This document shows positions 55,282 to 63,173 of a stretch of DNA of 64,000 bases, in pieces. Both the position numbers and the translations under genes were made by a program. The DNA lies in assembly GCA_905197045.1 (NCBI GenBank), contig CAJJXG010000003.1, positions 1 to 64,000 of the forward strand, written 5' to 3'. The notes under the pieces were generated by a model. It did not search any database. It saw only the letters and a program-made list of their open reading frames with translations, and had not been told where the DNA came from. The stretch is from an uncultured Caryophanales bacterium. GTDB lineage: Bacteria > Bacillota_I > Bacilli_A > RFN20 > CAG-826. The stretch's first letter is position 1, and every line of letters starts with the position of its first letter.

Positions 55282-55431
55282 TTATTCTTCTTTTTTTCTT
55301 AAATAAAATTCGTAGAGGATTGGAGGCACAATAGAAAACACATAAAGGAAAGGAAGTAAAAAAAGATAAATTGAAGAAAAAATAGTCGATATTATTAAAG
55401 CGATTAAAGAAAAGATGAATAAAGATATCAA
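55282..55431 (-). CDS. Possible 49-aa two-helix membrane protein
   Basis: Starting from a TTG at 55431, it gives a very hydrophobic protein (ISLFIFSLIALIISTIFS, then LPFLYVFSIVPPILYEF) with a charged end, LRKKEE, before TAA. The two-helix-plus-charged-tail pattern looks protein-like, but there is no ribosome binding site or ATG, so it may be a chance frame or a gene remnant. Confidence 0.25.
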   Translation of the reverse strand: MISLFIFSLIALIISTIFSSIYLFLLPFLYVFSIVPPILYEFYLRKKEE

Positions 55432-55490
55432 AAAAAATGATTTAATTATATAAAGGCACTAAATTTTTATAAGCACTTTTTCGGTACAGA

Positions 55491-56150
55491 TTAATTAGAC
55501 AGTAAATAAGCAATGCATTTTGCAACTCGCAATGGTTCATCTTGAAAATGATTACCTTTATTAAATTCAAATTTTGAATTAGAAATTTTAGATGAAATTC
55601 TATCAAAAATGATAAGCGAATTAGCCTCTACTTGAGACATTATTTTATTTTTTGTCTTCTTTTCTTTATCGCCTAAAGACATATAAAATGTTGAAATACT
55701 ATGCAAAACCTCATTATATTTGATAAATTCAACAAAATTTGGATACCATAAGCTCCCTGAAACTGAGCCTATTTTCAAAAAGGCGTCAGTGTTAAAAAGA
55801 GCATAAACTGCAAATAATCCAGCCATAGAATAGCCAACTAAGACATTATAAATAGGTCTAATGTTTTCTTTTGTAGTCACTTCTTTAATTAATTTTAAAA
55901 TAACTAACTCCAAGAAATCTTTAGCTTCTCCTTTAAAATCAGAGGCTCCTTTAAATATAGTAGAAGCTTTATATGGAGAAAGATTATTGTTCCATTCAAA
56001 ACCATAAATAGTTAATAAAGAAAAGTCTTTATCAGTTAATAACTTTACTTTCTCTATAATTTGAGAAGCGTTATCTTCAAATGATGGGATAACAATTAAT
56101 GGCGCTTCTTTACTTTCGCCTTCTTTAAATGAAAACTTATAACTAAACAT
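55491..56150 (-). CDS. Alpha/beta-hydrolase, putative esterase
   Basis: This 219-aa protein of the esterase D / enterochelin-esterase-like fold has the nucleophile elbow NVLVGYSMAGLFAVYAL, the SVSGSLWYPNF region, and a probable catalytic His in FNKGNHFQDEP. There is no signal peptide. It begins 1 bp after the ZIP transporter gene, so the two are co-transcribed. The link between them is unclear; it may process a metal ligand, but that is a guess. Confidence 0.8.
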   Translation of the reverse strand: MFSYKFSFKEGESKEAPLIVIPSFEDNASQIIEKVKLLTDKDFSLLTIYGFEWNNNLSPYKASTIFKGASDFKGEAKDFLELVILKLIKEVTTKENIRPIYNVLVGYSMAGLFAVYALFNTDAFLKIGSVSGSLWYPNFVEFIKYNEVLHSISTFYMSLGDKEKKTKNKIMSQVEANSLIIFDRISSKISNSKFEFNKGNHFQDEPLRVAKCIAYLLSN

Positions 56151-56151
56151 G

Positions 56152-56958
56152 CTAGCCTAATAATACATCAAGAGCCATCATTAATAAAAAGCCAAAAACA
56201 AAAGCAATAATTCCATAATGATTTTTGCCTTCTCCGCTTACTGCCGTTGGAATTAAATCTTCAATTGTGACATAAATCATACATCCTGCCGCTAAAGCAA
56301 GAGCCCAAGGCATCAAAGGTTCAATAAAGTAAGCTAAAATTACTCCAAAAATGGCAAATATTGGTTCAACTGCTCCACTAAAAACGCCATAAGCAAAAGC
56401 TTTATTAGTAGAATGAGTTTCATCTTTAAAAGGAAGAGAGACAATTGCTCCTTCAGGAACATTTTGAATAGCAATTCCTAAACTTAACATCATTGCTGAA
56501 GAAAGTTGAATCCAAAGATCTTGTCCTTCATTTAAACCAGCTAAAGCAACTCCAAAAATTACTCCAACAGATAATCCTTCAGGAATGTTATGAATTAAAA
56601 CGGCTAAAAACATTTTTTGTTTTCTGTTTAATCGATTTGTTTTTATGCCTTCTTCGTAATGATCTTGATTATGTATATGAGGAATTAAATGATCAATTGC
56701 TAAAAGTAAGCCCACTCCTAAAATAAAAGCAATGATAACAACAAGAATTGTTGGCATATACTCAGTTTTATATTCAAGAGCAGGTAAAATTAGACCAAAA
56801 ATAGAGGCTGCAAACATTACTCCTGCTGCAAAACCATTAAAAATTTTATTTAAGTTAACTCCGATTCCTTTATTTTTAAATAAATATATTAACGCGGAGC
56901 CTAAAGTTGTTCCAATAAATGGAATAATTAAACCTAAAAATGTTATAAAAATACTCAT
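56152..56958 (-). CDS. zupT: ZIP-family divalent metal transporter (ZupT-like)
   Basis: This 268-aa protein has eight TM helices. The metal-site motifs are HNIPEGLSVGVIFG (TM4) and NVPEGAIVSLPFK (TM5), with a His/Asp-rich loop LIPHIHNQDHYEEG between TM3 and TM4. It imports zinc, iron or manganese. There is no Shine-Dalgarno. TGC-TATTAT ends 6 nt before the ATG, so it is predicted to be leaderless. No Zur or Fur box is obvious. Confidence 0.9.
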   Translation of the reverse strand: MSIFITFLGLIIPFIGTTLGSALIYLFKNKGIGVNLNKIFNGFAAGVMFAASIFGLILPALEYKTEYMPTILVVIIAFILGVGLLLAIDHLIPHIHNQDHYEEGIKTNRLNRKQKMFLAVLIHNIPEGLSVGVIFGVALAGLNEGQDLWIQLSSAMMLSLGIAIQNVPEGAIVSLPFKDETHSTNKAFAYGVFSGAVEPIFAIFGVILAYFIEPLMPWALALAAGCMIYVTIEDLIPTAVSGEGKNHYGIIAFVFGFLLMMALDVLLG

Positions 56959-56964
56959 GTGTTA

Positions 56965-56973
56965 ATAATAGCA
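56965..56973 (-). promoter_or_regulatory. Extended -10 promoter of the ZIP gene, predicted leaderless
   Basis: Minus strand TGC-TATTAT (-10 at 56965-56970), then TAACAC and the ATG at 56958. The -35 is weak (CTTTAA at 17 bp), compensated by the TGN extension. Confidence 0.5.
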
Positions 56974-57003
56974 ATACTTATGATTTATTAAAGAAATGTG
57001 CAA

Positions 57004-58665
57004 TTATTTTTGATTTTTTATGAATTCTTGATCTTCAAAAAAGGATTGATATATGCGATAACCTCCAGCCAAGTGTTTGCACTTATAGCCTCTTTGAACA
57101 AGTATTCTTAAAGCAATATAACTTCTTAAAGCACTTTGACAGTTCAAATAAATATTTTTGTTTTTATCAATTAAATCAAGCTTGTCTCTTAATTCATCAA
57201 GAGGAATATTTATAAAATTAGGTATATGACCTTCTTTATATTCATTTTCACTTCTAACATCAATGAAAAGGTTATTACTATCTTTTTGTAATGTTTCTAT
57301 CTCTTCAAAATAAAATTGATCCACTAATCCATTTTTTAAATTTTCTGCTATAAAACCAATCATATTTATTGGATCTTTTGCTGAGCCAAAAGGTGGCGCA
57401 TAGGAAAGTTCAGCATTAGCCAAATCATAAACTTTCATATTTCCTTTTATGGCCATCGCTAAAACATCAATTCTTTTATCAACGCCTTCTTCTCCAACAA
57501 TTTGAGCGCCTAATATCTTATAATCAGTTTTATTAAAAAGAACTTTAATATTTAAAATCGAGGAACCTGGATAATATGACGCATGGTTTGTTGGACAAAG
57601 ATAAATCTTTTCATAAGGAATTTTTTTATTAATTAATTGCTCTTCATTAAATCCAGTAGAAGCTGCGCTTAAATTAAACAATTTTAAAATAGATGTACCT
57701 AAAGCTTTAATATCATTTTTCTTATTTAAAAGAAAATAACTTGCTAACTCTCTTCCTTCTCGATTTGCAAATCCAGCTAAAGGAATGCTTACTCGCGAAT
57801 TGTCAATTAAAGAATCTAACGCAATTACATCGCCTAAAGCATAAATATTATCATCGCTAGTTTTATAGTTTTCGTTAATTTTAATTGTTCCACGAATGTC
57901 TAAATCAAGATTAGCATTTTTTGCTAAAGCTGAATTTGGCTTTACTCCAATTGCTTGAATTAATAAATCGGAAACAATCGTTTCATTTTCTAATTTAATA
58001 ATAACTTTATCATCATCTTCATTTACTTTTTTAACCATTTTATTAAGGAGCAATTTGACACCATTTTTCCTTAATTCATGATGAATGAAAGAAGCCATCT
58101 CGCTATCAAGATTTGCTAATACATGGGATTTTCCTTCGATCAATGTTACTTTAATTCCAGCATGCACAAGATTTTCAGCTATTTCTAAACCGATAAAGCC
58201 ACCACCAATTATAGTCGCCTTTTTAACGTTTAATTTATTAATAATATCTTTAATTTTTATACTATCTTCAACCGTTTTAAGCTCGTGCATTCTTCTAGAA
58301 TTTTTCGTTAATTTTATCGCTTCACTTCCAGGAGCTAAAATTAAACGATCGTAATTATCGTAAAATTCTTCACCATTTATTAAATTTTTAACTTTAATTC
58401 GCTTTTCTTCTTTTTCAATAAAAATAACTTCATGAGATACATAAACATCAATATTAAAACGTGCCTTTAAACTTGCTGGAGTTTGTAATGTTAATTTACT
58501 CTTATCATCAATAACTGAAGAAATATAATAAGGTAAACCACAATTTGCATATGATACAAAATTTGTCTTTTCATAAATTATAATTTCAGCAAACTCATCC
58601 AATCTTCTTAATCGACAGGCAAATGATGCTCCGGCAGCAACGCCTCCCACAATGATATATCGCAT
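57004..58665 (-). CDS. cdr: CoA-disulfide reductase fused to a rhodanese domain
   Basis: This 553-aa flavoprotein has an N-terminal FAD motif (IIVGGVAAGASFACRLRR), active-site Cys42 in SYANCGLPYY (single Cys as in CoADR/Nox), NAD motif ATIIGGGFIGLEIAENL, and FAD motif IYALGDVIAL. A dimerisation domain and a C-terminal rhodanese domain (about 455-550) follow, with catalytic Cys in YLNCQSALRSYIA. CoADR-rhodanese fusions reduce CoA disulfide, persulfide or polysulfide with NAD(P)H. AGAGGAG precedes the ATG. It is probably for thiol redox or sulfur detoxification. Confidence 0.9.
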   Translation of the reverse strand: MRYIIVGGVAAGASFACRLRRLDEFAEIIIYEKTNFVSYANCGLPYYISSVIDDKSKLTLQTPASLKARFNIDVYVSHEVIFIEKEEKRIKVKNLINGEEFYDNYDRLILAPGSEAIKLTKNSRRMHELKTVEDSIKIKDIINKLNVKKATIIGGGFIGLEIAENLVHAGIKVTLIEGKSHVLANLDSEMASFIHHELRKNGVKLLLNKMVKKVNEDDDKVIIKLENETIVSDLLIQAIGVKPNSALAKNANLDLDIRGTIKINENYKTSDDNIYALGDVIALDSLIDNSRVSIPLAGFANREGRELASYFLLNKKNDIKALGTSILKLFNLSAASTGFNEEQLINKKIPYEKIYLCPTNHASYYPGSSILNIKVLFNKTDYKILGAQIVGEEGVDKRIDVLAMAIKGNMKVYDLANAELSYAPPFGSAKDPINMIGFIAENLKNGLVDQFYFEEIETLQKDSNNLFIDVRSENEYKEGHIPNFINIPLDELRDKLDLIDKNKNIYLNCQSALRSYIALRILVQRGYKCKHLAGGYRIYQSFFEDQEFIKNQK

Positions 58666-58827
58666 ATTTCCGCTCCTCTTTTTGTGATTTTATATTATCA
58701 AAAAGCCATTAAATAATCATAAATATGCATTTTAAACCATCAAAATAACCTTAGTTATTTCCGTGTAAAAAATAAAAAATACTAGGTTTTTGCGGGCTTT
58801 TAACACATATTATTGGTATTTTAAAAA

Positions 58828-59910
58828 TCAATTTAAAGAAAAATCATTTTTAACTGTAAGAATTAAATCCTTTAAATATTTATGAGTATTACTCATCGCT
58901 TCTTTTTCATCAACTTTTAAATCATCCATTATCGAATATAGATTTGTTTTATAACTCGTTTTATTTTGACCAGTTAAAATTATTACTTTATTTTTATCTG
59001 TTAAGTTTAAAATTTGGCCAACTATCTTTTTATGAAAAGATTGCTCATCGAAAGATCCTTCACCAGTAATAATAAAATCAAAATTATTCTTAATTTCATT
59101 ATAGTTGATTAACGATAAAGCAAACTCACTTCCTTGGAAATATTCTGCTTTTAATAAATGTTTGAGAATAAAACTTATTCCTCCAGCTGCACCATCTCCA
59201 ACTTCATCATTAAGATTTATTAAACTTTCCTTTAATAAGTTTTTAAAATGGATGAAGCATTCTTCTAAAATCAAAATATCATTATTACTTGCGCCTTTTT
59301 GTTTAGCAAAAACAAAATTAGCTCCATTTTTTCCAATTAAAGGATTATCGACATCACTTATTAAGCTTATTTTGTAATTTAATTTTTCAAACGAATCAAA
59401 GTTTACTTTGTTAACATTTAAAATATCTTTAACTGAGTTAATTTTAACCTCTTTGTTTTCTTTATAAAATTTTACACCAAGCGCAATAAGCATACCAATT
59501 CCACAATCAGAGGTTGAACTTCCACCTAAGCCAATAAAAAGATTCTTAATATGAAAAGAATTTAATGTTTTTAACACTTCACCTATTCCATAGCTTAAAC
59601 GAGTAAAAATATTGCCTTTTTCTTTATATGAATAGTTAATAACATCTTTGCTTTCAAAATATGCATTATTATTCTCATCAAGCAAAATATTAATATTTAT
59701 CTCTTCTTTTAAAGGAGAAAATGTTTTTATTTGAATTTTCTTGGAGCTTTTAATAGCATCTATAAAATCTAAAAATCCATCTCCACCATCAGAAATTGGT
59801 AGATAAGTCGACTCACTTAAAAAAGCAGATAAAAATTTTCCAAGTTCTTTAGATGAAGCATTTTTTGAACCTTTAAAACTATCAATTAATATCAAACATT
59901 TTTTACTCAT
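58828..59910 (-). CDS. glxK: Glycerate 2-kinase (GlxK/GarK family)
   Basis: This 360-aa protein has DSFKGSKNASSKELGK at the N-terminus, PISDGGDGFLDF, IGLGGSSTSDCGIGMLIALG and FIITGEGSFDEQSFHKK, the family's conserved blocks. It phosphorylates D-glycerate, feeding glycolysis. It is translated immediately after the GNAT gene, and its TGA stop is one of those showing that UGA is not recoded. Confidence 0.92.
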   Translation of the reverse strand: MSKKCLILIDSFKGSKNASSKELGKFLSAFLSESTYLPISDGGDGFLDFIDAIKSSKKIQIKTFSPLKEEININILLDENNNAYFESKDVINYSYKEKGNIFTRLSYGIGEVLKTLNSFHIKNLFIGLGGSSTSDCGIGMLIALGVKFYKENKEVKINSVKDILNVNKVNFDSFEKLNYKISLISDVDNPLIGKNGANFVFAKQKGASNNDILILEECFIHFKNLLKESLINLNDEVGDGAAGGISFILKHLLKAEYFQGSEFALSLINYNEIKNNFDFIITGEGSFDEQSFHKKIVGQILNLTDKNKVIILTGQNKTSYKTNLYSIMDDLKVDEKEAMSNTHKYLKDLILTVKNDFSLN

Positions 59911-60327
59911 TTATAATTTCTTTTTTAAAAATAACTCGCAGGCTTGATCAAATGGTGTTTCTTCAAAAAATAGACTTCCATTATCAATATAGCCAAGTCT
60001 TCGATATAAAAATTGTGCTTTTTCATCGACTTGAGTCGACAATAAAACCATTTTATAGCTTTCTTTTCTCATTAAATCTTCAAACTCTTTTAAAGCTTTT
60101 GTTCCATAGCCTTTATTTTGCATATCATTTTTAATTATTAAATGTTCGATAAAAGGAAGTTTCTCCCAAAGAATTGTAAAAAGTAAAATTCCTACCATCT
60201 CTTCTTTTTCATCAACTATAAGATAACCATATCTGCCATTTACTTTATTTAAAAATTGTATTTCGTTAATTCTAGGTAATAATTCATGAACAAATTTATA
60301 ATCTTTTTCTTTGAGTAATCTAAGCAT
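59911..60327 (-). CDS. GNAT-family N-acetyltransferase
   Basis: This 138-aa protein has motif A LIIKNDMQNKGYGTKALKEF (Q-x-x-G-x-G) and motif B KAQFLYRRLGYID. The start at 60327 (MLRLLKEKDY) has GGAG 7 nt upstream; upstream in-frame ATGs at 60357 and 60339 have none, and the former lies within a TTAAAAT box. It forms an operon with glycerate kinase; the substrate is unknown. Confidence 0.82.
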   Translation of the reverse strand: MLRLLKEKDYKFVHELLPRINEIQFLNKVNGRYGYLIVDEKEEMVGILLFTILWEKLPFIEHLIIKNDMQNKGYGTKALKEFEDLMRKESYKMVLLSTQVDEKAQFLYRRLGYIDNGSLFFEETPFDQACELFLKKKL

Positions 60328-60518
60328 TCTTTTCTCCATCTTTTTTAAAGTAATCATATTTTAACACAATCATACATTCAAACTCTTAGAATTTTTTTCT
60401 ATTTTCGACCAAAAAAATAGAGATTTGCGAGGTTTTTCATAATTTTTAAATAGATTATGTCCAAAATTAAATTATACCTTCGAAGGAAAATGCCTTAATT
60501 TTCTCTTTTTACATTTAA

Positions 60519-60547
60519 ACTTCTAAACTTTTTTAATATGTTATAAT
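60519..60547 (+). promoter_or_regulatory. Extended -10 promoter, predicted leaderless
   Basis: TGT-TATAAT (-10 at 60542-60547), 6 nt, then the ATG at 60554. The -35 region is weak (ACTTCT at 17 bp). No Shine-Dalgarno. Confidence 0.55.
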
Positions 60548-60553
60548 AAGTTT

Positions 60554-61381
60554 ATGAAGAAGAAAAAAATATTACTACTGCTCCCATTATTAGCACCTCT
60601 TTTAATGTCAAATTCTGCTGGTCCTAATCAACAGCCATACATCTTTCTTAAGCAAACTTTTACAGCTGAGGAATATGATGTTATAGAAGATAGTAAACAA
60701 GTAAAATTCGAGATTAAGAACAATAGTAAATTTTTCTTGAGAGACTTTTATCTTTCAGACATCAAAAATCCTGATGATAAAACTGCTTTTTATTATAGTC
60801 CAGGTAGTTATTCTTTTTATCATTATATTATTCCGCCTTATTCAACAAGCTGTATCTATGCAAGTTATGAGGAACTCGAATTAATCGGCAATGAAACAAT
60901 TACTCTAGAATACGCTGCTTATGATTATTCAAAAACGAATTCTAGCATTTCAAGTTTAAGTTATTGGTTTCTTTCTTATGATAGCGAAACAAATTTAAGT
61001 CAAATTGATATCAGAGGTAATTTAGATTTTAACGACGACTACTACATTTATACTGTCCTTTACTATATATATGATGAGAAAACATCTGGCTATGTTTACG
61101 ATGAAGATTATTCAAATATATATGATGGCGGTAGTTTTAAAACTACAATTGAACTTTATGGAAATTATGAAGGCTATAATGACAAGTTAATGAACTATGC
61201 TATCACCATGGAAAATCCTTCTTCTAATGGCTTAGGAATGTTCTTCCTTATTATAGGCGTAACAGTCTTTTTAGGTGCTGCTCTTATTATATTTATCATC
61301 TTATTTATACTTTTAATTTATAAAAATAGTTCAAATAAGCGAAAAAAGAAAAAACTTGAAACAAAAGATGAAGCAAACTAG
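60554..61381 (+). CDS. Secreted protein with C-terminal membrane anchor, unknown function
   Basis: This 275-aa protein has an N-terminal signal peptide (KKKKILLLLPLLAPLLMSNS, about 2-21), an extracellular Tyr/Ser/Asn-rich beta domain (about 25-225), one TM helix (about 232-257) and a strongly basic cytoplasmic tail (KRKKKKLETKDEAN). No known domain. It converges with a small four-TM membrane protein gene behind a shared terminator. Confidence 0.7.
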   Translation: MKKKKILLLLPLLAPLLMSNSAGPNQQPYIFLKQTFTAEEYDVIEDSKQVKFEIKNNSKFFLRDFYLSDIKNPDDKTAFYYSPGSYSFYHYIIPPYSTSCIYASYEELELIGNETITLEYAAYDYSKTNSSISSLSYWFLSYDSETNLSQIDIRGNLDFNDDYYIYTVLYYIYDEKTSGYVYDEDYSNIYDGGSFKTTIELYGNYEGYNDKLMNYAITMENPSSNGLGMFFLIIGVTVFLGAALIIFIILFILLIYKNSSNKRKKKKLETKDEAN

Positions 61382-61403
61382 AAGCTAAGCTTCTAGTTTT
61401 TTT
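61378..61403 (+). terminator. Intrinsic terminator overlapping the stop codon
   Basis: CTAGAAGCT-A-AGCTTCTAG followed by TTTTTTT. The hairpin contains the TAG stop (61379-61381). Confidence 0.85.
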
Positions 61404-61404
61404 A

Positions 61405-61839
61405 TTATCTACTCTTTAAAAGCTTTCTAACGTTAATAAAAAATTCGATAAAGAAATAAAGTAAAAATAAAATTTCAAAAACTAAATAAGAAATTAAAAT
61501 ATCGCTTCCTGTTATAACTAGATAATTGTTTAATAAAGTTCCTATAATGTAAGACAAAAAATTAGCTGGAATTGTTAAAAAAGATTTTTTAATGCTATTA
61601 AATATCAAATAAAGAAAAGCGCCTTCAATAAATGTAACAATTATTTCGCCCATTATTAAGAATACGTGTGAATAATCTAAAGCTATATATATTAAATTAA
61701 ATAATAAATTAGAAACTATATTTAATAATGTTACACATAATAAAGTTTTAACACTTCTTTTATTGCCAAATTCAAAATAGATTGGTGTCTCAATTAATAA
61801 AGTTAAAAATAAAGGATAAAGGAAATTTATTAAATTCAT
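61405..61839 (-). CDS. Small polytopic membrane protein, unknown function
   Basis: This 144-aa protein has four predicted TM helices (about 3-20, 34-55, 60-85, 110-138). TLLIETPIYFEFGNKRSVKT carries the only charged conserved-looking patch. The start at 61839 is preferred (AGAGGTG upstream) to one at 61869. No family recognised. Confidence 0.65.
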   Translation of the reverse strand: MNLINFLYPLFLTLLIETPIYFEFGNKRSVKTLLCVTLLNIVSNLLFNLIYIALDYSHVFLIMGEIIVTFIEGAFLYLIFNSIKKSFLTIPANFLSYIIGTLLNNYLVITGSDILISYLVFEILFLLYFFIEFFINVRKLLKSR

Positions 61840-61947
61840 TACACCTCTAATTTTACACTTTTTTGACAATGTTAAAAGAAATTTGGCGCTCTTAAAGAAT
61901 TAAAAACTCCTTTAAGATAAGTAAACTTATATCTTTAGAAAGCTCAT

Positions 61948-61979
61948 TTAAAAAAGCGAGAACCAATACGTCCCCGCTT
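61948..61979 (-). terminator. Intrinsic terminator of the oxidoreductase operon
   Basis: Minus-strand RNA AAGCGGGGAC-GTATTG-GTTCTCGCTT (10-bp stem with two G-U pairs) followed by TTTTTT. Confidence 0.8.
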
Positions 61980-62008
61980 GATTTTATAGATTTTTAAAAT
62001 CGTTTCAA

Positions 62009-63172
62009 TTAATACTTATAAACTTCTATTTCAAGATCAGACATTGGATAAGAACAGCATGGGTGAAAATAGCCAAACTTCTTATCGATGTCAGCTTGCT
62101 TATTAAGTTTTGTAGTTTGAATTTCGCCTTTTAAAATCTTACTACGACAGAAACCACATCCACCTAAATGACATTTTGAACGAATCAAAACATCGTTTCT
62201 TTCAAGAGCATTTAAAACAGTTTCTGATTGTTTTGCTTTTAAATTAAAGACTTGATCTTCCATATGAACTACAAGATTAAATGTTTTATCGCCTAAAGCT
62301 AAAGTTTCAGGTGACTTCTCAAGTCTAATATGCTTATTATCGAGATTGAGTTTTTTAAATTCACCTTTTAAGAAATCAAACATTGCATTTGGTCCTGAAA
62401 CAAATACACTATATGGCTTATCACTTGGTGCATATTTTTTAATAATTTCTGAAGTGATGTAACCTTTTTTGCAACCTTCAATAGTTTCATTACAAACTAC
62501 ATAAACAACTTTTACCTTATCAGTTGCTTTAGTTAAAGCATCTAATTCATCTTTTAAAATTACATCGCTTAAAGAGTTAACTCCATAAAGAATAGTAAGA
62601 TTAAATTTTTCAATTCCATCTTTAATTGCATTAGCCATCGAGATAAATGGAGTAATTCCAACACCTCCTGCAATAGCAATTACATCTTTTTCATCACGAA
62701 TTGATGAATAAGTTAAAAATCCACCAGGTTCAGAAGCGAATAATTTATCACCAACTTTGGCTTTATCTAGGAAATAGCTAGATAAATATCCGCCTTCTTT
62801 TCTTTTAATTGTAATTCGATAAACTCCTTTTAAAGCTTCGCTTGGAGAAGAAGAAATTGCATAAGCTCTTGATACAATATTATTTTCTACATTGACGAAT
62901 AAAGATACATAACTTCCTGATTTAAAGTAAGCTAATTTTTTAGTTTCACCATCTGGAACAAGATAAAAACTTTTAGTGTCTTTATTTTCTTCAACAATTT
63001 TATCAATTCTTAAATATTGTTTATGTGGATGATAATAGTTAGCAAGTTCATTAATTCTATATGATTTATATTCTTTAACTTTTGAATTATCAATGGCTTC
63101 TAAACGATTCTTCTTTAAATTTTTAAATTTTAACATGTCGCTTAAGCCAAAAAATGAAACCTTTACCTTCAT
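62009..63172 (-). CDS. FAD/NAD(P)-dependent ferredoxin-reductase-type protein with C-terminal 2Fe-2S
   Basis: This 387-aa protein has a ferredoxin:NADP reductase-like FAD domain (RAYAISSSPSEAL, KEGGYLSSYF), an NAD(P) domain (DVIAIAGGVGITPFISM, YSVFVSGPNAMFDFLK) and a plant-type 2Fe-2S domain (CHLGGCGFC, last ligand in HPCC). It carries electrons from NAD(P)H to a partner. The gene directly follows the FAD oxidoreductase (1 bp), which is the likely electron acceptor. An N-terminal extension of about 50 aa precedes the FAD domain. Confidence 0.88.
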   Translation of the reverse strand: MKVKVSFFGLSDMLKFKNLKKNRLEAIDNSKVKEYKSYRINELANYYHPHKQYLRIDKIVEENKDTKSFYLVPDGETKKLAYFKSGSYVSLFVNVENNIVSRAYAISSSPSEALKGVYRITIKRKEGGYLSSYFLDKAKVGDKLFASEPGGFLTYSSIRDEKDVIAIAGGVGITPFISMANAIKDGIEKFNLTILYGVNSLSDVILKDELDALTKATDKVKVVYVVCNETIEGCKKGYITSEIIKKYAPSDKPYSVFVSGPNAMFDFLKGEFKKLNLDNKHIRLEKSPETLALGDKTFNLVVHMEDQVFNLKAKQSETVLNALERNDVLIRSKCHLGGCGFCRSKILKGEIQTTKLNKQADIDKKFGYFHPCCSYPMSDLEIEVYKY

Positions 63173-63173
63173 T

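Noticed and set aside
10634..58830. UGA read as tryptophan (Mollicutes code)
   Set aside because: Several clear genes (malG, MFS carrier, 1054-aa protein, glycerate kinase) end in TGA at the expected place, and Trp is encoded by TGG.
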